From Thiomicrorhabdus sp965603495 (GTDB lineage Bacteria; Pseudomonadota; Gammaproteobacteria; Thiomicrospirales; Thiomicrospiraceae): DNA of 64,000 nucleotides. The stretch lies in assembly GCA_965603495.1 (NCBI GenBank), contig CBFDDF010000003.1:186001-250000 (forward strand). The letters run 5' to 3'. The position numbers were made by a program, and so were the translations under genes. The notes beneath the pieces are model-generated. The model did not search any database. It saw nothing but the letters and a program-made list of their open reading frames with translations, and had not been told where the DNA came from. Shown in pieces: positions 8,726-14,973 of the stretch (position 1 is its first letter; every line of letters starts with the position of its first letter).

Positions 8726-9091
8726 ATGCCTGGAAATATAGATAAAGACGTCCCATACACAATCATCGGATCACCGATGAATGCGGACAGCTTAAGGACG
8801 TTTCTCGATGGAAGTACCCGTTCCCACATTAAGCTCCATTCAGCTATTGTCGGTCTTGGTCGTTATCAAGCTGGCTGGAGGTGGTCCTTACACGCCGGCG
8901 TCCAGAATGGGAAGCCTGCAGAAAATCATATTGGATATATTCTATCAGGCCGTATGAAGATTAAAGCCCCCTCCGGACTTGAACAGGAGATAGGCCCTGG
9001 AGATGCCTTTGAGTTAAGTCCTGGTCACGATGCATGGGTTGTTGGTGCCGAAACCTGTATGGCGCTCGATTTTACTCCCATCAAAGAATGA
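8726..9091 (+). CDS. Cupin-domain protein
   Basis: 121 residues forming a single small cupin barrel: GWRWSLHAG, ENHIGYILSGRMKI, EIGPGDAFELSPGHDAWVVG. The first cupin motif keeps one histidine (ENH), and the second has GPGDAFELSPGHDAW. No signal peptide. The ligand cannot be deduced. The ATG 8726 lacks a clear ribosome site. It may belong to the small stress/metal gene group with dps downstream. Confidence 0.7.
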   Translation: MPGNIDKDVPYTIIGSPMNADSLRTFLDGSTRSHIKLHSAIVGLGRYQAGWRWSLHAGVQNGKPAENHIGYILSGRMKIKAPSGLEQEIGPGDAFELSPGHDAWVVGAETCMALDFTPIKE

Positions 9092-9172
9092 TGTGCCGTA
9101 CATGCCGAAGGTACAAACTCAATAAATGCTAACGACCGCTAACAAAACTATTTCACTCGGACAGCATAAATG

Positions 9173-9184
9173 ACCAGGCCTGGT
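9173..9184. repeat. ACCAGGCCTGGT palindrome, copy 3
   Basis: Exact copy between the cupin gene and dps. Its left flank (CACTCGGACAGCATAAATG, from 9154) is nearly repeated before the copy at 11245. Confidence 0.9.
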
Positions 9185-9292
9185 TATATAACTTACTCTT
9201 GCTCAATTATTTTATTAAAAACATGTTTTCAACTACATAAACTGGCAAATAAAGCTGCAATTAAATACTTAATACATTTATATTAGGAATCA

Positions 9293-9311
9293 TAATCATA
9301 ACGATTGATTA
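9293..9311 (+). promoter_or_regulatory. Inverted repeat upstream of dps
   Basis: TAATCA-N7-TGATTA about 30 bases before the dps start codon. The surrounding ATAATCATAA is reminiscent of a Fur-type site, but it is not a consensus 19-mer. An operator for a metal or redox regulator is inference. Confidence 0.35.
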
Positions 9312-9340
9312 ATTAAATCCACATAGATGAGGCAAGTAAA

Positions 9341-9811
9341 ATGAGTAACATCGATATTGGTATTAGTAAGAAAAATAGACTAAAAATAGCAGAAGGTTTG
9401 AAGCATCTTTTGGCTGATTCTTACACGCTATATTTACAAACACACAATTTCCATTGGAACGTCACTGGATCGCAATTTCGTGTATTACACCTAATGTTTG
9501 AAGAACACTACACCGAGTTGGCAATAGCTGTCGATGAACTTGCAGAGCGTATCCGTACCTTAGATGTAGCAGCTCCGGGAACTTATAAGGAATTCGCAAG
9601 ATTAAGCTCCATCAAAGAAGTCGAAGGCGTTCCTAGTGCATCAGAAATGGTTAACTTATTGACTAAAGGCCACGAACAGGTCGTAAAAACCTCACGTGAA
9701 GTTTTAAAATTAGCGCAAGAAGCGGATGATGAATCCACAGCTGCTCTAGTCTCTGATCGCATGCGTCTTCATGAAAAAACCTCATGGATGTTGAGAGCAA
9801 TGACAAAGTAA
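9341..9811 (+). CDS. dps: Dps-family DNA-binding ferritin-like protein
   Basis: Dodecameric mini-ferritin that oxidises and stores iron and protects DNA during starvation or peroxide stress. 156 residues. The intersubunit ferroxidase residues are visible in THNFHWNVTGSQFRVLH (first His), and FEEHYTELAIAVDELAERIR (H/D/E pattern). GAGG lies 9 bases before the ATG. It sits beside a ZIP metal transporter gene and a cysteine-rich exported protein, suggesting a metal/oxidative-stress neighbourhood. Confidence 0.93.
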   Translation: MSNIDIGISKKNRLKIAEGLKHLLADSYTLYLQTHNFHWNVTGSQFRVLHLMFEEHYTELAIAVDELAERIRTLDVAAPGTYKEFARLSSIKEVEGVPSASEMVNLLTKGHEQVVKTSREVLKLAQEADDESTAALVSDRMRLHEKTSWMLRAMTK

Positions 9812-9931
9812 ATTGTTCGTAATACAAGCATAACAAACGTGTCAACCGGACAACTTTTCGCTCCGGTTACACGAGCGCTAGAACAACCAGCCTTTTAATA
9901 TGGCTTTTTGAAACGGCATTCAGGATAAATG

Positions 9932-9943
9932 ACCAGGCCTGGT
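9932..9943. repeat. ACCAGGCCTGGT palindrome, copy 4
   Basis: Exact copy at the left edge of structured element copy 1. Confidence 0.9.
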
Positions 9944-10252
9944 TAGTTTCATTTCAGGTTATTTGAAATGAATTCTGATGGCTATTGAGAAGCCTTTCTG
10001 AACACCTGTTTTCTAAAGTTATTTTCTTAAAGGCTTCCCATGACTATTTTGCGTGCCCAAAATAGTAACCACAAATTGGCGCCCTGAAAGAAGTGCCCTT
10101 GGGGTACTCAAACACCTGGGATTTTTATACCCTCAAGGGGCACCTCGACCGTTCTTTTCATTAAAGGAATTGCTCGATTGCTTTCAAAGGGGAATTTGGT
10201 AAGGGGTTTAAGATTTCAGATAAACTTAAAATTGAAAATTACCAGGCCTGGT
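9937..10252 (+). repeat. Structured noncoding repeat, copy 1
   Basis: About 316-bp noncoding element shared with 11991-12356. It contains stem A GAAGCCTTT (9989-9997) / AAAGGCTTC (10029-10037) and stem B ACTATTTTG (10043-10051) / CAAAATAGT (10058-10066) with loop CGTGCC. Further on there is a long arm around GTGCCC...GGGGCAC (10093-10142), where this copy differs from copy 2. It ends in a 16-bp palindrome around ACCAGGCCTGGT. No open frame of interest. The next stretch, 10261-10443, holds only a poor inverted repeat (AGCCTCCCC...AAAGGCT) before the ZIP gene. Confidence 0.8.
10241..10252. repeat. ACCAGGCCTGGT palindrome, copy 5
   Basis: Exact copy, extended to TTACCAGGCCTGGTAA, closing element copy 1. 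Confidence 0.9.
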
Positions 10253-10443
10253 AACTTATAAAATTAATCGGCTTTATTTGATGGTTTCTTAAAAAAAGCA
10301 GCCTCCCCTTTTCCGAAAGGCTTATGCGGGCTTTAGGCATTCCGGGGTTGAATATACAAGCCCTATTGAATATGAGAAGATGCTTTTGTAATTTTAAGTA
10401 ATGTCCTTTTTAAACGATGAACATCACATTAACTAGGTTTTAA

Positions 10444-11178
10444 ATGGAAAATACTTTCTGGACAGCGCTTGCAACTAGTTCACTAGCAGCCATCGTTACC
10501 TCACTAGGCATTTATACAATACATAACTATGTCGACTGGGGTCGCCGTAATAGCACATATTTTATGTGTTTCGCAGCAGGTGTACTTATTTCCGCCTCAT
10601 TCCTTCACATTATCCCAAAGTCTTTAACGATGAATCCCAACGCATCAATCTATCTACTAGTGGGATTTTTTGGCATGCACTTATTCAATCGCTTTGTCAC
10701 TGTATTAGTGTGTCAAAAAGATCCTGAAAAAGAGCAATACGGTATTGGAATTGTGCCAATGATAGGCATAGGCTTTCATTCGCTTATAGATGGATTTATC
10801 TATTCCATCGCTTTTACTGTGAGTATCTTTACTGGATTTCTTGCAACTGCTGGGATGGTATTACATGAATTTCCTGAAGGTATAATCACTTATCTATTAC
10901 TATTGAAAGGTGGATTTAAAGAGCGAACAGCTATGATTTTGGCCTTTCTTGCGGCCGCCTTAACCACTCCACTTGGCATGCTCATCTCTTTCCCGGTCGT
11001 AAGTGAAATTGGTAAACCAATGCTAGGGGCTTTATTGTCACTATCAGCAGGTGCACTGATTTATGTAGGCGCAACACATCTCTTACCTAAAGCAGAACAA
11101 GAACATAAGAAATATAGTTTTGTTGCGCTAGGTGGTGGTGTTCTTGTAGCCGTAATAATTGTTCTATCGAAGACTTAG
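10444..11178 (+). CDS. ZIP-family divalent metal transporter
   Basis: 244 residues and about eight membrane segments. Family hallmarks are the metal-binding helix IV pattern GIGFHSLIDGFIYS and helix V VLHEFPEGIITY (the H-E-x-P-E-G motif). It likely imports zinc, iron or manganese into the cytoplasm; the metal cannot be deduced. Its distance from ZupT in length and sequence makes me leave the symbol empty. Flanked by direct copies of the structured repeat. Confidence 0.88.
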   Translation: MENTFWTALATSSLAAIVTSLGIYTIHNYVDWGRRNSTYFMCFAAGVLISASFLHIIPKSLTMNPNASIYLLVGFFGMHLFNRFVTVLVCQKDPEKEQYGIGIVPMIGIGFHSLIDGFIYSIAFTVSIFTGFLATAGMVLHEFPEGIITYLLLLKGGFKERTAMILAFLAAALTTPLGMLISFPVVSEIGKPMLGALLSLSAGALIYVGATHLLPKAEQEHKKYSFVALGGGVLVAVIIVLSKT

Positions 11179-11244
11179 TTTGATTATGAATACAAGTTGG
11201 AAATAATGTCCCAACAAGAAAAATTCACTCAGACAGCATAAATA

Positions 11245-11256
11245 ACCAGGCCTGGT
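11245..11256. repeat. ACCAGGCCTGGT palindrome, copy 6
   Basis: Exact copy between the convergent ZIP and cysteine-rich genes. Left flank CACTCAGACAGCATAAATA matches that of the copy at 9173 with two changes. Confidence 0.9.
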
Positions 11257-11340
11257 CACTTTGAAAATACACTTCTGAAAACCCGAAAAAAGTCATCTTT
11301 CAGACTGTTTAAATGCAAAAAAAATAACGCCTTTACTAAA

Positions 11341-11727
11341 TCAACCTTGAGAACCAAATTTACCTTCTTTTACTTTCTGATCCAATTTCGCACCGCATGA
11401 GTCTTGAAGGTCTTTCAAGATACCACATTCAGCTTCAGGTTCTTTATAACCGCCGCACGACACTTCCATTTCTTTGTCGTCAGTACGCGGGCCTTTGGGT
11501 TTTTCATTACCTCCGCATGCGCCCTCAGGTTGTGTAACTTCGGCCTGATTACCACCGCAAGCGCCTTGCATTTTTTTATCGTCACCCCAGCTACCTTCCG
11601 TGGCAACTTGCGCATATCCAGATTCCATTTTTGCGAAACCAAATGGGTTCTTACTAGCCGAAGCAACGCTTGTTACACCAACGATTGCCGCACCCGCTAA
11701 TTTTAAAAAATCTCTACGTGTTTTCAT
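11341..11727 (-). CDS. Tat-exported Cys-Gly-rich protein, HvfA/bufferin-like
   Basis: 128 residues from an ATG preceded by GGAGG. A twin-arginine signal R4-R5-D-F-L-K-L with a hydrophobic core covers about residues 1-24. The mature part begins SKNPFGFAKMESGYAQVA, like the NPF...SGY segment of HvfA-type precursors, followed by five cysteines, each followed by glycine (C57, C71, C91, C101, C111), in a low-complexity Lys/Glu/Gly-rich tail. HvfA/bufferin precursors are modified by DUF692 (MNIO) enzymes and bind metals, but no DUF692 or DUF2063 gene is in this window. Beside a ZIP transporter and dps. Assignment to the family is by resemblance only. Confidence 0.6.
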   Translation of the reverse strand: MKTRRDFLKLAGAAIVGVTSVASASKNPFGFAKMESGYAQVATEGSWGDDKKMQGACGGNQAEVTQPEGACGGNEKPKGPRTDDKEMEVSCGGYKEPEAECGILKDLQDSCGAKLDQKVKEGKFGSQG

Positions 11728-11746
11728 GACCTCCACCAATTAATAA

Positions 11747-11771
11747 AGCTTGTTTATTAATCTAGCAAGCT
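11747..11771 (-). promoter_or_regulatory. Inverted repeat in leader of the Cys-Gly-rich gene
   Basis: AGCTTG-N13-CAAGCT, 20 bases upstream of the start codon, in the likely promoter or leader. A further inverted repeat ATTGTTT-N5-AAACAAT lies near 11804. Could be an operator; no regulator is identifiable. Confidence 0.3.
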
Positions 11772-11990
11772 ATTATTACCCTTTAATTATTAATGATAGG
11801 CTCATTGTTTAACATAAACAATCGTTAGGAGTGGTTTCGAGCCGTAAAATAGAAGCTGTCGCGGTAAAACCACAGCATATTATTCAGCTCCATTTCGGTT
11901 TTAAAGTAGAGATTATCAAGCAGTCTAAAAATGACACAGGAGACTTGTCGTTGGCAAATAAACTAGTCAACCATCCGCGAAATCAAACAG

Positions 11991-12356
11991 TTCTGGTAGG
12001 TTTCATTAAATCTCAGTTGAAAGGTATTCTGATGGCTATTGAGAAGCCTTTCTGAATACCTATTTTCTACAGTTATTTTCTTAAAGGCTTCCCGTGACTA
12101 TTTTGCGTGCCCAAAATAGTAACCACAAATTGGCGCCCTGGAAGAAGTGCCCTTGGGGTACACCTCGTTCAATCAATTGGCAAGCTCTAAACTCATTCAC
12201 TGAAATCCCAGAACTCGCGTGCCGCTCAAACACCTGGGATTTTTAATCGTTCACTTCGTTAAGACCTTTGCACAATTGCTTTCAAAGGGGAATTTGGCGT
12301 GAGGATTAATGATTCAGATAAACTTAAACTTAAACTTAAAAGTTACCAGGCCTGGT
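11991..12356 (+). repeat. Structured noncoding repeat, copy 2
   Basis: Second direct copy, very close to copy 1 over its first half. Stem A: 12043-12051/12083-12091. Stem B: ACTATTTTG 12097-12105 / CAAAATAGT 12112-12120. It adds stem C: AAATCCCAG (12203-12211) / CTGGGATTT (12234-12242) around a 22-nt loop beginning AACTCGCGTGCCGCTCA. Near the end is a short tandem CTTAAA array (12323-12340), then ACCAGGCCTGGT. With copy 1 it brackets the ZIP and Cys-Gly-rich genes as direct repeats. Confidence 0.8.
12345..12356. repeat. ACCAGGCCTGGT palindrome, copy 7
   Basis: Exact copy at the right end of element copy 2. Confidence 0.9.
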
Positions 12357-12411
12357 CAAACCCAAAAGCACTACAACAACCTAAATAAGAATAGATAAAC
12401 TTACGTGGAGA

Positions 12412-12637
12412 CCTCCCCTTTTGTAAGCAATCGTCATTGAACTTAGCGAAGGACGCGTTTAAACATTCCCTGTGTCTGAGCGGCACGCGAGTTTAGGGAA
12501 TGTCAGCGGACAAGCTTAGTGAAATAGAGGGCGTCAGCAGGGTGTCTTTGTTTGGTTACTTTATTGGACAAGCAATAAAGTGACGGGAAGCCGAATAAGA
12601 AAAAGGATTAAGAATTACGAAGATAAACAGGCTTCTC
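12412..12637 (-). repeat. Structured noncoding repeat, diverged inverted copy 3
   Basis: Read on the minus strand this has the same architecture as copies 1 and 2. Stem A is GAAGCC/GGCTTC (12587-12592 with 12630-12635). Stem B is now ACTTTATTG/CAATAAAGT (12558-12566, 12573-12581), followed by the shared AACCA. Stem C is ACATTCCCT/AGGGAATGT (12463-12471, 12495-12503) around the same loop core ACTCGCGTGCCGCTCA. Stems change in both arms while the loop stays fixed, which is the mark of selected secondary structure. Confidence 0.75.
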
Positions 12638-12667
12638 AACAACATCAGAAATCAGATTAATAAACTT

Positions 12668-12679
12668 ACCAGGCCTGGT
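12668..12679. repeat. ACCAGGCCTGGT palindrome, copy 8
   Basis: Exact copy, extended to TTACCAGGCCTGGTAA, between element copy 3 and the HEPN gene. Confidence 0.9.
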
Positions 12680-12758
12680 AACAATGGAATTTAATATAAT
12701 TTTTCTGCTTATTTAGTAAATAAAAAGGTAGTGTCTCCTTTACCTAAAAAATACATTA

Positions 12759-14117
12759 TTACTTTTCTTTAATAGCTGAACCTAAAGCTAGACTATTACC
12801 CACCCAGCCTTCTTTTGAAAAATCTTGATAAATTCCTTTATAACCAATGTAATTTAGAAGCAAAATATTAAAAAGAGTTGTGCATTTAAATACATCATCC
12901 AAATATTTCTGGCGAGCTTCTTTGTTATCCTCTAAAACGTCAGAATGAGTTGCTTTATTTCTAAGAGAACTCCAGCGGTGAACCAAATCGTTATCAAAAG
13001 ATATTTCATCCGCTAGATTAAAAAGAGCGTTTCGGGGTGTTACCGATTTAACATGAGCAAGGCTTGACTCTATTCGTTGCTTTATTTTCTCGCCTATTTG
13101 TAGCTGATTAATAAGAGATTTAGCTACTTTTGCTTGTTCAAGCATTTCATCATCAATCTTGCCACACTCCGCATAATAATGTTTTGTAACACCCTCTATT
13201 GAAGTGGTAATAGCTAGTGCCGCATTATCAATCCCCCCCTGCCAAGCACGATTAATTTTATGCCAATAGCCAAAAAACACATCATGTTCTTTTCCAAACT
13301 TTTCCAGGTACCCATTAATAAACTCAGTAAATCTATCGGCTTTAGATGAAGAGCTATAGCTGATGGGGCTAGGAATTTTAATATTGGAGTTATTTTTTTC
13401 AATACTATTAATGGTGACTTTATTTTCATCTTTTAAAGATACTGATGACATTAAAACAGGACACAACTTTCCGAAAAGAATGCAAAGAGACTCAATCAAA
13501 ATTTCTTTAAACGAACTAGATAATTTACCAGCGGTAGCTTGTACACTAATAATCATAAAATCGTTTTTGTCCTTAATTTCAATACAAACATCTTGAATAG
13601 TAAATTCAAGAGTATTTAAAACTCTCGTTCCATTGGATAGAACTTCTACTTTATTACAAGGGATTTTGTAAACTCCAGGTAAAACCAAATAGAATGAAGC
13701 ATTATCATTAGTTACATCTGTTTTTATATAATGCAGGCTGTTAATGGTAGTTTCAATCACCATACCCCTGGTGCGTTGCCATAGAGGAATATTAAAACTT
13801 AAAGCAATGTCTTGAGCATGCCATTTTTTGCCTGACATATCCTCAGCGACCATGCTGTAATAATTATCTTTACTAATGAACCTACCTGATTTTGTATAAG
13901 ATGAAATAGGATTCTGTTCTTTGTAGAAATTATTAAATGTGTGATACAGCTTTAAATAGAAACTCCCGTCTTTTTTTTGATAAATGGAGCCCGGCCCCGA
14001 ATAAACGTTTGGCTCACTTTTAGTTTGTTGAGTTAATGTTATATCTATCAAATCAAGTACAAACTTATCAGAAAGTAGCAAGTTCAAATTATCGTCATCT
14101 ATTTCCAACTTAGCCAC
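12759..14117 (-). CDS. AT-rich protein with C-terminal HEPN-like motif
   Basis: 452 residues, no family I can name with certainty. The N-terminal 250 residues are predicted beta-rich (LYHTFNNFYKEQN..., LSNGTRVLNTLEFTI). The C-terminal 180 are helical and end in WSSLRNKATHSDV, where R-N-x3-H matches the catalytic R-x4-6-H motif of HEPN ribonucleases such as the ApeA-like group. Base composition is more AT-rich than the neighbours, and it sits alone beside repeats, suggesting transfer. The first possible start is a GTG overlapping AAGG. A TTG at 14106-14108, eight bases after AAGG, is better spaced. An antiphage role is inference. Confidence 0.6.
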   Translation of the reverse strand: MAKLEIDDDNLNLLLSDKFVLDLIDITLTQQTKSEPNVYSGPGSIYQKKDGSFYLKLYHTFNNFYKEQNPISSYTKSGRFISKDNYYSMVAEDMSGKKWHAQDIALSFNIPLWQRTRGMVIETTINSLHYIKTDVTNDNASFYLVLPGVYKIPCNKVEVLSNGTRVLNTLEFTIQDVCIEIKDKNDFMIISVQATAGKLSSSFKEILIESLCILFGKLCPVLMSSVSLKDENKVTINSIEKNNSNIKIPSPISYSSSSKADRFTEFINGYLEKFGKEHDVFFGYWHKINRAWQGGIDNAALAITTSIEGVTKHYYAECGKIDDEMLEQAKVAKSLINQLQIGEKIKQRIESSLAHVKSVTPRNALFNLADEISFDNDLVHRWSSLRNKATHSDVLEDNKEARQKYLDDVFKCTTLFNILLLNYIGYKGIYQDFSKEGWVGNSLALGSAIKEK

Positions 14118-14126
14118 CTTAAAAAG

Positions 14127-14150
14127 TTAATAACATTAAAATGTTATTAA
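14127..14150. promoter_or_regulatory. 24-bp palindrome before the HEPN-like gene
   Basis: TTAATAACATT-AA-AATGTTATTAA: perfect 11-base arms with a two-base centre, ten bases from the HEPN-like start codon. On the minus strand it is followed by CTTTTT, so it could terminate transcription from the upstream methyltransferase gene or be an autoregulatory operator. Confidence 0.5.
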
Positions 14151-14180
14151 TAAAATGCATAATCCATTTATAGAAAACTG

Positions 14181-14864
14181 TTATTTCTCAACAACAATCC
14201 GAACAAAACGCCCATCACGCTGCGGCGTATTCTCAATGACCGTAAAACCCACCCCTTTCAACATGTAAATAATATCATCGGCATGATAACGATTGTGTTC
14301 TAGGAAATGTTCAAACACATCTTCCATCTCTGCACGCTCAACCACGGTGGTGAACAACTGCCCCTCAGGAAACTTATGCTCAAGATACTCGGCCAAAGGT
14401 CGTCTGACCAAATCGATAATACAAAAACGTCCACCCGGTTTTAGCCATTTATAGACCGCTTTAAATAGGTTAATCGGCTGTGGCAGTTCGTGCACCAGCA
14501 TATTCGCCATGGCGACGGCAACACGTCCGTCTTCGATATTGACTTTCGGTTCATTCAAATCGCCTTTGACCATGCGACCATTGTCAGGCAAGACTTCTTG
14601 CGCAACTAACATGTAATCTGCGGCATCAATCCCCAGAGCGGAGTTATGCGGATAACGCAGCGCTAAATCGCTGACGAATTGTCCTGTACCTGCGCCTAAA
14701 TCCAATAGACAATCGCCATGGCTAATGACCGTGGCCATCTGTTCATTCCAGAACTCCCAAAAGTCGATATCATGACGACGTTCATAAGTTTGAGTAATCA
14801 TGTGACGGGCATGCTCACCATTTCCACCGTGGTGTCTTAGAATCTGTTGTTGTGTCTTTTCCAT
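14181..14864 (-). CDS. Class I SAM-dependent methyltransferase
   Basis: 227 residues from the ATG at 14862-14864, which has AGGAG nine bases upstream; a GTG 12 codons earlier has no such support. Motif I is LLDLGAGTGQFVSDLALRYP, motif II is ALGIDAADYML, motif IV region VAMANMLVHELPQPINLF, and the post-motif KWLKPGGRFCIIDLVRRP. The substrate is unknown; the layout is that of small-molecule methyltransferases. Single gene between the addAB operon and the HEPN-like gene. Confidence 0.8.
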   Translation of the reverse strand: MEKTQQQILRHHGGNGEHARHMITQTYERRHDIDFWEFWNEQMATVISHGDCLLDLGAGTGQFVSDLALRYPHNSALGIDAADYMLVAQEVLPDNGRMVKGDLNEPKVNIEDGRVAVAMANMLVHELPQPINLFKAVYKWLKPGGRFCIIDLVRRPLAEYLEHKFPEGQLFTTVVERAEMEDVFEHFLEHNRYHADDIIYMLKGVGFTVIENTPQRDGRFVRIVVEK

Positions 14865-14973
14865 CGCGATTTTCTCCTCTGCTGAAAGCCAAGTTTTCAC
14901 AGGTTTATATCTGTCTGTTTGGCTTTCATTCTAATCTAAAAATGTGTTCGAACCATGACTACCGTGGCTAAAC

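Noticed and set aside
11831..12055. 74-codon open frame starting with GTG
   Set aside because: Its 3' part runs into the repeated noncoding element, the start overlaps AGGA, and nothing similar is read in the other copies.
12323..12340. CTTAAA triple repeat as an iteron or origin
   Set aside because: Only three short AT-rich units, with no DnaA box cluster or replication gene nearby.
9937..12637. Integron attC array or IS remnants
   Set aside because: Copies have hairpins, but there is no integrase, no transposase fragment, no terminal repeats with target duplications, and no attC core pattern.
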